DNA from: Vampirovibrio sp041737375
GTDB taxonomy: Bacteria; Cyanobacteriota; Vampirovibrionia; Vampirovibrionales; Vampirovibrionaceae
Assembly (NCBI RefSeq): GCF_041737375.1
Contig: NZ_JBGSRV010000010.1
Span: forward strand, 248,001 to 312,000
Reading direction: 5' to 3'
Length of the DNA: 64,000 nucleotides
Positions 52,268 through 61,860 of this stretch are shown here, in pieces. Below the pieces are notes generated by a model. The model had not been told where the DNA came from. It saw nothing but the letters and a program-made list of their open reading frames with translations, and made no database searches. Position numbers and translations under genes: made by a program. Every line of letters starts with the position of its first letter. Within the stretch, counting starts at the first letter, position 1.

Positions 52268-55200
52268 TTTGAGCCTCCCGAATGGCAACCACGTTATCGG
52301 TCATTGGGTGCAACTGGGCTTTAATCACCTGAAACGCCATCGCAGGCTCCATTTTTCGCAATTTATGATACCGGGTCATAGCTTGCGTATGCGCCGATAA
52401 ATACAAAGCGCGTTTGGCACGGGTCAGCCCCACATAAACCAATCGGGCCTCCTCCTCAATTTTTTCCCGCTTTTTATCCAGCTGATAAGTGTCGGACAAG
52501 CTTTGCCCAGCGGCTTTAAGATCAATGCGATCCAGCTCCTGAAGCAATTTATCCGCCTCATCAAAACGAATGCTATCGGCGGCATGGGGAAAGGTTTCCG
52601 CTTGCAGAAAAGGCATAAATACCACGTCAAACTCCTGCCCCTTGGACTTATGCATGCTCATCACCTGCACCACCTGATGAGCGTTCTGGGACAAGACATC
52701 CCCAAAACTTTTTTTGCCTCGCCAGGATTTTTGAAAGGCATCAAACTGCTGAATCACAATTTCCAGCGGCGATAAATGAACCAGATGCTGGAAACTATTT
52801 AAAATATCCTGCGCCATTAACGCGCACAAATAGCCGTTGCTGCGATCCGCCACCGACAGGCAAAACCGATCCGCCATGCGGGCAACCAGCCCGTTAATAT
52901 TGCTGCCTGCCGCCTGCCTGCCAAAATCCAGAAAATCGTAATGCCATTGCTTAACAATTTCATCCGTGAGGGTTAGAGGAGATTGATAAATCAGCGGCTG
53001 GCTTTCCATCCAGGCCTTGCGGGCCTGGTTTTCGGGGATGAGTTGAGCATCTACCTGAAGTTGATACCAGCGACTTTGCAGGGCTAAATCGCTGGGGGTG
53101 GCCAACAGCTTGAGGGTGGTGACAATCAGGGAAAAAATGGGATTCACATTCAGTTGATCGCTCAAACTAACCGCCGGAATTTTGGCCTGATGCAACAACC
53201 CGGTCAGCCGGTTTACCTGAGAGTTGGTACGCACCAGAATGGCAATGGCGGTTTCCGGCTGATCGGCGCGAATTTGCAGAATACGCTCCACCAGCCACGA
53301 CTCTTCCATCTTGTCCAGCTCAAATAATTGAGCGCTAGGCGAATACAACAATTCAGGATTTTGACCTTGCACCGGCAACATCTTCACCGGCTGAAAGGCC
53401 TGCTCCAGTCCGGGCAAGCCACTGGCGGATTCCATCCAGAAGTTGGCCAGATCAATAATTTCAGGGGCGCAACGGCCACTATGGGTCATATGAACCGGTA
53501 GGGCCGCGTTTTTCACAAATTCCCGAAACACGGAAGTATCCGCCGAACTGAAGGTGGTGGTAATGGATTGATTGGTGTCACCAGTGCGAATCAGGTTGGG
53601 CGTTTCCCCGCCCAGCAAGGCGATAAAGTCTTGCAACAGGCGAGATGAATCCTGAGCCTCATCCTCAATAATATAAGTAAATTGTTGCTGATATTTCTCT
53701 CGAATATCGGGGAAACAACGTAAAATTTCCACGGCCTTAATGATGAGATCCGTAAAATCTAGCGAGCCACTGTGATGCAACTCGTGGTTGTAAAGCTGGA
53801 AAGCGGGCAAAAACTCACTTAAGCGAAAGTTGCCCGGCATGGCCTGAATTTGGGTTTGAATGGCTGATTCTGTCACCCCAAACATTTTGCAGTGACTCAT
53901 GCCCCGATCAATGGCCCGTTGCCAATCCGATAAATTTTTAGTGGATTCAGGCTGAGTCAAAGTGGCCACTTTTAATAGAATGTCTCCCCGGCCATAATCA
54001 TCCAAAATAGTCATATCATCCGGGAGAAACCCGGCCAGAATGGCGTGATCGTTTTCCGTTAAAATACGCAAGGCCAAACTGTGAATGGTAGACACCACCG
54101 GCAACTTACTGGAAATACCAAATAACTTCTTTTTTAAGCGCCCTAGCAGAGTTTTGGCGGCACTATCCATATAAGTCAGCACCAAAATACGATCGGGCTC
54201 AATTCCTCGCTGAATGAGTTCCAGCAACATTTCCACGTTTACAAAGGTTTTACCCGCCCCCGGCACGGCGCTAATGGCCATGGTGCCTTGCCGATAATCC
54301 AGCACAGGGGCCTGATCGGGGCGTAAAGTGGCTCGCTCCAAATTGTGCAAATCCTTCACCGCCTCAGGTTTATTCAACAGCCGACACTTCAATAAGCCCA
54401 CCTGAGCGCCGCCCAAATCATCCAGCTCACTGGCATAAGCCTTTACCCGCTCCTGAGCCAGCAACAGCAGGGAGCGGGTGATGTGTCCGGCTCGGGTGCG
54501 AATCACCGCCTCGTTAAAGCCCTCGCCAAAGGCGGTGGTTGAACCATCCCATACGGCGGAATGCACCCAGGCGTTGTATAGCGGGGCATTGTCACTGCGA
54601 GCCCACTCACGAGATCCCACATCCAGCCACAACTGGATTTTGCGGTAAATTTCCAAATCAATCATTTTTTGAGGGGTGCCAATAATCACCGACTCCGGGT
54701 GAATGGCCTCTGGCATTTCCGGCGTGTCAGCCATGGTACCGCTTTTCACCTGCTCCAGCCACCGGCGATTAAAATCATCGCCCGCCACCACACCCTGATG
54801 CCCGGTGATCTCCGTGAGTCCCTCATAAATGGCCCGCTGGCGCAGATAACTTTGAATAATGCGGTTCAAATCCGAATACCCGTCTCGGGGGGTGGAATGC
54901 TGGGCTAAAATCTCTTTGAAAGCCGAATACAACTGTTGATCAAAGCCCAGTGTGGCAGCCTTTTGCAACCACTGAGCCAATAAATGGTAGCGCTGCTGGG
55001 CAAAGACTGAAAGCGCAAAAGGCAGCGTTTCGGTGGGAGGCAAGGGGTAAAACCCTTCCGACGATTGCCCCAGCCAGTCATGCACACTCTGAGACAATTG
55101 ATCCAGCATTTCACCGCTGATTTCCGGCAATTGGTGGAAATTCAGCACATGGGTTAAAACGGTCTTAATTTCCCAGCGGGTGGGGTAAATTTTCCATTGT

Positions 55201-56399
55201 GCGGCGTTGGCCCATTGAATAAGGGAAATAAAGCCTTTGCACTTAGGATTATCGCTAGGCCGTTTGGTTCCCGACAACAATTGCACCGGAATGCCCCGCT
55301 GGCTGAGCCGACTTTGCAAATGGTAAAAACTGATGAAATCGGTTTTAGGCAACACCACACAAAAATCCCCGGCCCCATAACCGGACTCCAGCAGGGCCAA
55401 AATGTCTTCCACCACCTGCTCCAGCATTTCCACGCGGGTAATAAAGCGATCATCCAGGCTTACCAAAGCGGGCATTGGCTGAAAGTCCCGCTCGCTTTTC
55501 CAGTTGGTCAGCAGCGTTTGGCCAGCCTGATACACGGCATCCTCTCGGGCAAGCGCCACGGTTTGACCCGGGCGCAACGCTTTTAAAGCGCTCCAGTCAT
55601 AAGGATAAGCGTTCAAATACCCCCGACGAGAGCCTCCATCCACATCCGCCGCTAAAATCAAAGTCTCCAAAGTGGGCGACAGGTACTCAATCAAGCGTTG
55701 TTGAGCCACGATGGTTTCATCCACATCATCCACCACCAGGTGCTTTACATCCGCTTTCAACCATTGAGACATGGCGTTATCTTTTTTCAGCAAACTGCTA
55801 AAAATATCCAGCTGCTTATTGGGGTCTAATACCCGCAGCGTATAGCTTTCCACGTCAAACTGCTTTTCCAGCCAGCTCACTTCCGGGCGACACATTTCAT
55901 CCAGCAAAATAGAGCGCTCCAGCATATCCTTGCGGGTCAGCTGATTTTCGGAGCGCAACCGCAAACGCCGTACAATTTGTTTGAGGATATGTTGATCGGA
56001 ACCTGGAAAATTCTCAAAAACGCTTTGGCCCTTTTGCTCCGCCTCTTTTCGCAAACGGGCTAACAACCACTTTAAAATCAGTTCCGTATCTTCCAAACCC
56101 GACAACTCAGGCCGAATGGCGGCAGCGCCTTTTTTCAGAACCCCCGCCATCTCCTGCTCAACCAACGGCCAGTAATTAAACAAAGTGTTTCTGGCAAAGC
56201 CCGCATAGGTATAAATAGGCAACTGGGCCACCGCATGTTGCCGCCCCCCCAGCAAACGTGCCATAAATGCCTGCTGACGGGCGTGATTGCTACACAGCAC
56301 CAACACCGAAGAGGCTGGGCGGGTTTCCAGCAAGTGTGCCGTTTCTTGAATTAAACGCGTGGTTTTTCCAGAACCCAACGGGCCTTCCACATACAACAT
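52251..56399 (-). CDS. double UvrD-type helicase, AddAB-like fusion
   Basis: 1382 aa with two successive superfamily 1 modules. Module 1 (about 1-690) begins with Walker A GPLGSGKTT (6-14) and has a Walker B-like LVVDDVDE (221-228), but lacks clear motifs III, V and VI, so it is probably inactive like the AddB helicase part. Module 2 (about 700-1360) has Walker A AVPGAGKT (711-718), motif II EDEAQDSS, motif III GDTNQSI, motif V MHKSKGQEFD and motif VI YVGLTRAKRALYLS, so it should be an active 3'-5' translocase. No nuclease domain is fused; the adjacent overlapping gene supplies it. The pair probably replaces RecBCD/AddAB in double-strand break repair. Confidence 0.9.
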   Translation of the reverse strand: MLYVEGPLGSGKTTRLIQETAHLLETRPASSVLVLCSNHARQQAFMARLLGGRQHAVAQLPIYTYAGFARNTLFNYWPLVEQEMAGVLKKGAAAIRPELSGLEDTELILKWLLARLRKEAEQKGQSVFENFPGSDQHILKQIVRRLRLRSENQLTRKDMLERSILLDEMCRPEVSWLEKQFDVESYTLRVLDPNKQLDIFSSLLKKDNAMSQWLKADVKHLVVDDVDETIVAQQRLIEYLSPTLETLILAADVDGGSRRGYLNAYPYDWSALKALRPGQTVALAREDAVYQAGQTLLTNWKSERDFQPMPALVSLDDRFITRVEMLEQVVEDILALLESGYGAGDFCVVLPKTDFISFYHLQSRLSQRGIPVQLLSGTKRPSDNPKCKGFISLIQWANAAQWKIYPTRWEIKTVLTHVLNFHQLPEISGEMLDQLSQSVHDWLGQSSEGFYPLPPTETLPFALSVFAQQRYHLLAQWLQKAATLGFDQQLYSAFKEILAQHSTPRDGYSDLNRIIQSYLRQRAIYEGLTEITGHQGVVAGDDFNRRWLEQVKSGTMADTPEMPEAIHPESVIIGTPQKMIDLEIYRKIQLWLDVGSREWARSDNAPLYNAWVHSAVWDGSTTAFGEGFNEAVIRTRAGHITRSLLLLAQERVKAYASELDDLGGAQVGLLKCRLLNKPEAVKDLHNLERATLRPDQAPVLDYRQGTMAISAVPGAGKTFVNVEMLLELIQRGIEPDRILVLTYMDSAAKTLLGRLKKKLFGISSKLPVVSTIHSLALRILTENDHAILAGFLPDDMTILDDYGRGDILLKVATLTQPESTKNLSDWQRAIDRGMSHCKMFGVTESAIQTQIQAMPGNFRLSEFLPAFQLYNHELHHSGSLDFTDLIIKAVEILRCFPDIREKYQQQFTYIIEDEAQDSSRLLQDFIALLGGETPNLIRTGDTNQSITTTFSSADTSVFREFVKNAALPVHMTHSGRCAPEIIDLANFWMESASGLPGLEQAFQPVKMLPVQGQNPELLYSPSAQLFELDKMEESWLVERILQIRADQPETAIAILVRTNSQVNRLTGLLHQAKIPAVSLSDQLNVNPIFSLIVTTLKLLATPSDLALQSRWYQLQVDAQLIPENQARKAWMESQPLIYQSPLTLTDEIVKQWHYDFLDFGRQAAGSNINGLVARMADRFCLSVADRSNGYLCALMAQDILNSFQHLVHLSPLEIVIQQFDAFQKSWRGKKSFGDVLSQNAHQVVQVMSMHKSKGQEFDVVFMPFLQAETFPHAADSIRFDEADKLLQELDRIDLKAAGQSLSDTYQLDKKREKIEEEARLVYVGLTRAKRALYLSAHTQAMTRYHKLRKMEPAMAFQVIKAQLHPMTDNVVAIREAQNAQAT

Positions 56400-56574
56400 C
56401 GTTTCAAAACGCCTCTTCAGCCCGACAAAACAGGCCAGCTAAAAGCCAGTTCATCTACTATACCGGATGTGTTGTCAGACCCAAAGCAGTAAATCTTCGG
56501 TTTTTTGAAATTAAAAAACAGGAACTTTACCCCCAGAAAACAGCCTCACTCATCCTGCTTTCTATGGAAAGTGC

Positions 56575-56718
56575 TTAATTAACGCCTTCGCTGGGCATGA
56601 ATTCTTTTAAAATGGCATCCCGGTTTTGACGAAATTGCAGATAGGTATCCCAATCATTGGCAATCTGCTCCGATTCCTTCAAAAGCCGCTCCAAATCCTG
56701 TTGCGTGATGCTTATCAT
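56575..56718 (-). CDS. 47-aa acidic small ORF
   Basis: ATG at 56718, stop at 56575. The peptide MISITQQDLERLLKESEQIA continues as a charged helix (NDWDTYLQFRQNRDAILKEF) and ends MPSEGVN. Spacing from a GGGAT site is about right. It lies 175 bp upstream of the helicase start in the same direction. The amphipathic helix pattern favours a real peptide, but evidence is thin. Confidence 0.45.
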   Translation of the reverse strand: MISITQQDLERLLKESEQIANDWDTYLQFRQNRDAILKEFMPSEGVN

Positions 56719-56928
56719 TTTGCGATCCCAATCATCCCTCAAGTGTCCTTTTGGTGAAATATTGTCCCTCTGTCATCGAACGAACCTGCAAAAAGTTTAG
56801 AAAAACTGGCCCATTTATGACTTTTTCTTTAAAATGGTTTAGGTATCGTTACATCTTATACATCCCTGAGACGATATTATACAAGAATGAAATAAAAAGT
56901 AAAAAGTTGGTGAGAATGGGAACCCCAA

Positions 56929-57435
56929 ATGGCTAACAAAACAATTCAAACCGCGCGATTTGGAGAAGTCTCGGTCGATGATGATCGCGTCATCCATTTC
57001 ATTGAGCCGATTTTGGGTTTCAGTGATTCTGGACGTTATGTCATCCTGGATCATGCAGAGGATTCACCGTTTAAGTGGCTTCAATCGGCCGATGACGCTG
57101 AGCTGGCCTTTGTGGTAACCAATCCCAAATTATTTGGTATTGATTATGAGTTTGTTCTATCGGATGAAACCGCCGAACAATTACTGATTCAAAACGCCGA
57201 AGACGCGCTGGTGATGACCATTGTCAATATTCCCCAGGAAGATCCCAGCAAAATGACCACCAACCTGCTAGGCCCCATTGTGGTCAATCAGGCCAGTCGC
57301 AAAGCGCTTCAGGTTGTTTTGCACGAAAGTGGCTACAACACCAAAACCCGGCTCCTGCCTGACGATGTGCTACAACAGCAAGCCAAAGGAGCGCCTCCGG
57401 TTTCATCCCCGGCATCCGCTGACAAGGGGGAATAG
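56929..57435 (+). CDS. fliW: flagellar assembly factor FliW, CsrA antagonist
   Basis: 168 aa. FliW family blocks: TARFGEVSVDDDRVIHFIEP, ILGFSDSGRYVIL, SPFKWLQSADDAELAFVVTNP and the late NLLGPIVVN. FliW binds and inhibits CsrA; in Bacillus and Campylobacter, free flagellin competes for it. The C-terminal 25 residues are Pro/Ala/Ser-rich. The leader contains GGA (TGGGAACC), a possible CsrA site. csrA follows after two bases. No flagellar gene is visible in the window. Confidence 0.93.
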   Translation: MANKTIQTARFGEVSVDDDRVIHFIEPILGFSDSGRYVILDHAEDSPFKWLQSADDAELAFVVTNPKLFGIDYEFVLSDETAEQLLIQNAEDALVMTIVNIPQEDPSKMTTNLLGPIVVNQASRKALQVVLHESGYNTKTRLLPDDVLQQQAKGAPPVSSPASADKGE

Positions 57436-57437
57436 GC

Positions 57438-57698
57438 ATGCTGGTACTGACCCGGAAAACCGGCCAGAAGATCATCATTGCCAACGAAATTGAAATTACA
57501 ATTTTGGAAACCAAAGGCGATGCGGTCAAAATTGGCATAGAAGCCCCCAAACAAATCACCATTTACCGGGAAGAGATTTTCGAGGAAATCAAAAAAAGTA
57601 ACCGTCAAGCCACTGAACAGGCTCAGGCAATTCGATTGAACGAGGCCATTGAGGCCGTCAACCTGATCAAACCGAGCTCGCCCAAGCGGGAAGGATAA
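57438..57698 (+). CDS. csrA: carbon storage regulator CsrA
   Basis: 86 aa. Core MLVLTRKTGQKIII with RNA-contact residues Leu4 and Arg6, then GIEAPKQITIYREEI with Arg44. It is longer than the 61-aa E. coli form, with an extra helical tail rich in Gln/Ala (RQATEQAQAIRLNEAIEA), the extension seen in FliW-linked CsrA proteins. CsrA dimers bind GGA motifs near ribosome sites and block or stabilise mRNAs. The ribosome site AAGGGGGAAT contains such a GGA, so autoregulation is possible. Confidence 0.96.
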   Translation: MLVLTRKTGQKIIIANEIEITILETKGDAVKIGIEAPKQITIYREEIFEEIKKSNRQATEQAQAIRLNEAIEAVNLIKPSSPKREG

Positions 57699-57702
57699 CG
57701 AC

Positions 57703-58422
57703 GTGGCTTTCTTGTCCTACATTCAGGAAGCCAGGGATTTTATGTTCCGGGATAAAGACCCGGCCAAGGCGGAAGCAGCTTTGCGTCCCTTCCTGTCTCA
57801 ACCGGAAAGCGCTGAAGAACAAAGAGCGGTTTACGAGTTGATGGGAATCATTCTTCGAGCTCAATCCCAATATAGCGAGGCCGCCAAGCTGTACCAACAG
57901 CTGGGGGATCACTATCAGGTAGGCTATTGTGCCATGTTGCAAGGAAAAACACAGCCTATGCAACAGGCTTGGGGCAAAATGCTGGCGGTCAGGCAAAACC
58001 ATTGGTGCATTGCGCTGTATGGGCTGATTCATCGTCAACTGCGAAGCTACCCCACTATTTTTCAGATCAGGAACCATATGGAAAGCGATTTGGCCAACCT
58101 GATCGCCGCCCAGCAAACAGACTATCTGGAAAGCTTTTTAAGCCATGTGGATCTTTTAACCCAAATCAATCTGGAAACCCCCAAATTCGCGGGGCGGGCC
58201 CTGATGAACGCCGGTTGGCTGAACCGGGCCGGGAAATACCTGTTACAGGGCCAGAAAACCTTGCCCAACGATCCCGAAATTTACTTTCACCTAGGCCAAT
58301 ATAGCGCCGCTTTGGATCATATCAAAGAAGCCCGACTGATGCTGAAACAATGCCTGATGATTAGCCCGACCTATCGTCCGGCCAGCGAATTACTGGCCAG
58401 TCTACCAGAGCATACCCCATGA
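57703..58422 (+). CDS. TPR-like repeat protein
   Basis: 239 aa from a GTG four bases after csrA, with GGAAGGA upstream. Helical repeats are visible: VYELMGIILRAQSQYSEAAK, YLLQGQKTLPNDPEIYFHLG and LMLKQCLMISPTYRPASELL. The middle part is less regular. No membrane or signal segment. Its position in the fliW-csrA operon and the 4-base overlap with the glycosyltransferase suggest a link to surface-structure modification, perhaps protein glycosylation. Confidence 0.78.
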   Translation: MAFLSYIQEARDFMFRDKDPAKAEAALRPFLSQPESAEEQRAVYELMGIILRAQSQYSEAAKLYQQLGDHYQVGYCAMLQGKTQPMQQAWGKMLAVRQNHWCIALYGLIHRQLRSYPTIFQIRNHMESDLANLIAAQQTDYLESFLSHVDLLTQINLETPKFAGRALMNAGWLNRAGKYLLQGQKTLPNDPEIYFHLGQYSAALDHIKEARLMLKQCLMISPTYRPASELLASLPEHTP

Positions 58423-59132
58423 TGATGAAGAAGCCTCAAACCATCAGTATTTTAATTCCTGTTTATAATGAAGTGAGCTTTTTAGTGGCGCTGCTGGATA
58501 AAGTGGAAGCTGTTAATTTTTGCGATTTGCAAAAAGAAATTATTATGGTGGACGATGGCTCTACCGATGGCACCCGAGATATTCTGAAGCGCTACGAAGG
58601 CAAAAGCCCTTACCAGGTGATTTTTCACGAAAAAAATAAGGGCAAAGGGGCGGCCCTACGAACTGCGCTTCAATACGCCTCGGGCGATATTATCGTGATT
58701 CAGGACGCGGATTTGGAATACGATCCTAAAGATTACCCCGAACTCATTCAATTAATTCTGGATGGCAAGGCCGATGTGGTTTACGGCAGTCGGCTTACTG
58801 CGGGAAAGCCGGTCAGGGCCTTTAACGTGCTGCATTATTTTGGCAACAAGTTTTTAACGCTGGTTACCAACATCCTGTACAACACCACCCTTACCGATAT
58901 GGAAACCTGCTATAAGGCCTTTAAAGCCGACTATGTCAAAAACGTGGTGATTCACGCCAATCGCTTTGACTTTGAGCCGGAAATTACGGCCAAAGTACTC
59001 AAACAAGGCGCAAGACTGTATGAGGCGCCCATTTCCTATTGCGGACGAAATTTTGATGAAGGCAAGAAAATAACCTGGAAAGACGGCATTTCCGCCTTAT
59101 GGACACTGCTTAAATATCGCTTTGTGGATTAA
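58419..59132 (+). CDS. family 2 glycosyltransferase, dolichol-phosphate mannosyltransferase-like
   Basis: 237 aa. GT-A fold: SILIPVYNE (10-18), VDDGSTDGTRDIL (44-56), NKGKGAALRTAL, and the metal-binding QDADLEYD (95-102). Also YGSRL and a late TDMETCYKAF, typical of the DPM1-like subgroup that loads sugars on polyprenyl phosphate. It has no membrane helix. The start overlaps the TPR gene stop by four bases (ATGA). Confidence 0.88.
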   Translation: MMMKKPQTISILIPVYNEVSFLVALLDKVEAVNFCDLQKEIIMVDDGSTDGTRDILKRYEGKSPYQVIFHEKNKGKGAALRTALQYASGDIIVIQDADLEYDPKDYPELIQLILDGKADVVYGSRLTAGKPVRAFNVLHYFGNKFLTLVTNILYNTTLTDMETCYKAFKADYVKNVVIHANRFDFEPEITAKVLKQGARLYEAPISYCGRNFDEGKKITWKDGISALWTLLKYRFVD

Positions 59133-59135
59133 TAC

Positions 59136-60062
59136 TTAGCTCGCCGGGGCATCCAAGTCCAGCCCAATATCAATGGCAGGAACGCCCAAAGTAATTTTAC
59201 TGGTGGAAATAATATCCACCCCCGTTTCCGCAAAAGCCCGAATGGTTTCCAGAGAAATGCCCCCACTGGCCTCAGAAATAGCCCGTTTCTGAATAATGGC
59301 CAAGGCTTCCCGAATCATGGGCGGGGCCATATTATCCAGCAAAATGATATCAGCGCCCCCGGCCACCGCCTGCTGAACCTGCTCCAGCCGATCGGCCTCC
59401 ACCTCAATTTTGGTGGTATGGGAAATGCGGGCTCTTAAAAGCCGAATGGCTTCAGCGATGGGATTATCCGTGGTCTCAGCCAGCGCTTGTAAATGGTTAT
59501 CCTTTAGCATCACGCAACTACCCAAATTAAAGCGATGGGGCAAGCCACCGCCATGCAACACCGCTTGCTGCTCCAGCAATCGTAAACCGGGGGTGGTTTT
59601 TCGGGTATGGGCAATGCGAGTTTGAGTTCCCGCCACCGCTTCCACATAACGACGGGTTTCGGTGGCAATGCCGCTGAGGTGCTGCAAAAAATTCAGCGCG
59701 GTTCGCTCCGCCTTCAAAATAGAGGCCATGGAACCTTGCACCGTGCCAATAATGGATCCGGCTTTGGCAAAGCAACCATTTTGGGCCACAGGCTGAAATA
59801 AAAGCGTGGAATCGACCGATTGAAAGACCAGAGCGGCTACTGATAAGCCAGACACCACGCAATCCTGACGCACCCGAATCACGGCTTCCCGCTGAAGGTG
59901 AGCCAATGCTGGCAGGTGATCAGTGGTCACATCGCCCTGACCCAAATCTTCCAGCAGGGCGGCATCCACAATCAGCCGAATGGCTTGTGAATGCGCCGAT
60001 AGGGCATGTTGAGCAGATATTACAGGGGCAGGAAACAATGAAGCATCGCACACAGATGGCAT
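59136..60062 (-). CDS. nadC: nicotinate-nucleotide pyrophosphorylase NadC
   Basis: 308 aa. It converts quinolinate and PRPP to nicotinate mononucleotide. Blocks: LLEDLGQGDVTTDHL, HTRKTTPGLRLLEQQAVLHG, MLKDNHLQAL, IEVEADRLEQVQQAV, ILLDNM and SGGISLETIRAFAETGVDII. The ATG at 60062 overlaps the nadB stop (TAATG), which decides the start over a TTG at 60071 and implies coupled translation. Confidence 0.95.
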   Translation of the reverse strand: MPSVCDASLFPAPVISAQHALSAHSQAIRLIVDAALLEDLGQGDVTTDHLPALAHLQREAVIRVRQDCVVSGLSVAALVFQSVDSTLLFQPVAQNGCFAKAGSIIGTVQGSMASILKAERTALNFLQHLSGIATETRRYVEAVAGTQTRIAHTRKTTPGLRLLEQQAVLHGGGLPHRFNLGSCVMLKDNHLQALAETTDNPIAEAIRLLRARISHTTKIEVEADRLEQVQQAVAGGADIILLDNMAPPMIREALAIIQKRAISEASGGISLETIRAFAETGVDIISTSKITLGVPAIDIGLDLDAPAS

Positions 60063-61678
60063 TAAGAGCAAACCCCGCCCAACGCCACAGCAACCGACGG
60101 CAGGGCCAACAGTTCCGCATCCGGGAAATCCAGTCGGGTATGAGCCCCACGACTTTCCTGACGGGTCAGGGCCGCTTGTGTAATTAAGCGGGCTACATTT
60201 AATTGGTTGGCCAATTCAAAGCCGGTGGGAATGACCTTTTGCCATTGCCCGGTTTGAACCTGAGCCAGCAAGGCATCAATGCTGGCCAACGCCTGTTTTA
60301 ACCCAACGCCGCTGCGAAGAATCCCCACCTGCTCCCACATTAGCTGGTGCAGTTGAGACAAAGCTGCCAACATGGCAGGTTCAGCCTCAAACCCGTACTG
60401 CTGAGGCATTTGCAAAGGTCGTTCCACCGGTGCAACTTCAGAACATTGGGCAATATACAGGGCCACTCTGCGGGCCAAAACCACGCATTCCAGCAGGGAG
60501 TTACTGGCCAGGCGATTGGCTCCGTGCAACCCGGTATAGGCCGTTTCTCCCACCGCATATAAGCCGGGAACTGTGGTTTTGCCTTCTACATCCACCGTAA
60601 TGCCGCCCATTAAATAATGAGCCGCCGGAGCAACCGGAATCCAGTCCTTGCGAATATCCACCCCAAACTTCAGGCAGCTGGTCAAGATGGTGGGGAACCG
60701 CTTTTCAATGGTTTCAGCAGGAAGATGGGTAATGTCCAGATAGACATAAGGCATACTGACCGCGCGCATTTCAGCGTAAATGGCACGGGTTACAATATCT
60801 CGGGGGGCCAGTTCTCCATCCGGGTGATATTTTTGGGCGAAGGGCAATCCATCACGATCGCGCAGAATGCCCCCTTCCCCTCGTAGGGCTTCTGACACCA
60901 AAAAGTGCAGCTGCTCGTTGTGGTAAAAAGCAGTGGGGTGGAATTGTATAAATTCCATGTTCTCAATATCCGCCCCGGCGCTGTGGGCCAACGAAATACC
61001 ATCGCCGGTAGCAATGGCCGGGTTGGTGGTATGGCTATAAATACGCCCCAGCCCCCCGGTGGCCAATACCGTGTGAGGACTGTAAACCAAAACCTCACGC
61101 TGGTTTTGATAATCCACCGCCCGACACCCCTGACAGCGACCATCCACCATCAACAGCTCAACCACCTGGGCGTACTCAATCACCTCAACCCGTGGATCGT
61201 TGCGAATTTTATCGATCAGGGCCATCTCTACAGAATGTCCGGTGGCATCGCCCCCGGCATGTAGAATGCGCTGGACGCTATGGGCCGCTTCTCGGGTGAC
61301 GGCAAGGGCATTGTCCGGGTTTCGGTCAAAGGGAACCCCGTAAAATAACAAATCCTCAATGGAAGCATACCCTTCCGACAGCAGAGAGCGGGCGGCCTCT
61401 TCATTACAAAGCCCTGCCCCGGCTCGAATGGTATCCTGCAAGTGTAAAGCAAGTGAATCATCCGGGTTAGTGGGCAAAACAGCGGCAATTCCCCCTTGGG
61501 CGTACCGAGAGTTGCTTTCATCCAAAGCGGACTTAGTGAGCAACAAGGTTTTAATGCCTGCCGCAGAAAGCTTTAAGGCTGTAAAAAGCCCTGAAATACC
61601 AGTCCCGACCACAAGCGCCGAAACTTGTCTAACTGAAAAGACGTCATTTTTCATGAAAGCGGAGCCAAGTAAGAACAT
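60062..61678 (-). CDS. nadB: L-aspartate oxidase NadB
   Basis: 538 aa. FAD enzyme oxidising aspartate to iminoaspartate for quinolinate synthesis. FAD site ALVVGTGISGLFTAL, SRYAQGGIAAV, HAGGDATG, ATGGLGRIY, EFIQFHPTAF, RGEGGILRD and GLHGANRLASNSLLE are all conserved. The starts at 61678 and 61654 are both possible; neither has a good ribosome site. With nadC it forms the de novo NAD operon; the quinolinate synthase nadA is not in the window. Confidence 0.95.
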   Translation of the reverse strand: MFLLGSAFMKNDVFSVRQVSALVVGTGISGLFTALKLSAAGIKTLLLTKSALDESNSRYAQGGIAAVLPTNPDDSLALHLQDTIRAGAGLCNEEAARSLLSEGYASIEDLLFYGVPFDRNPDNALAVTREAAHSVQRILHAGGDATGHSVEMALIDKIRNDPRVEVIEYAQVVELLMVDGRCQGCRAVDYQNQREVLVYSPHTVLATGGLGRIYSHTTNPAIATGDGISLAHSAGADIENMEFIQFHPTAFYHNEQLHFLVSEALRGEGGILRDRDGLPFAQKYHPDGELAPRDIVTRAIYAEMRAVSMPYVYLDITHLPAETIEKRFPTILTSCLKFGVDIRKDWIPVAPAAHYLMGGITVDVEGKTTVPGLYAVGETAYTGLHGANRLASNSLLECVVLARRVALYIAQCSEVAPVERPLQMPQQYGFEAEPAMLAALSQLHQLMWEQVGILRSGVGLKQALASIDALLAQVQTGQWQKVIPTGFELANQLNVARLITQAALTRQESRGAHTRLDFPDAELLALPSVAVALGGVCS

Positions 61679-61860
61679 CCATCTATGACTATGCGGCCAT
61701 TATAACCCAAAGCCTCTATTTTTAAGCGGCCATTCCTCATCACCCTTGGGCTAAAACCACAAACCCTAGAATGTCAGGACTTTTTCCCGAAAAAATCACC
61801 GGAAAACATCTCACTAAAACTGTTACACTAATATAAGAATAGTTATTGGGTTCAGGGTTT

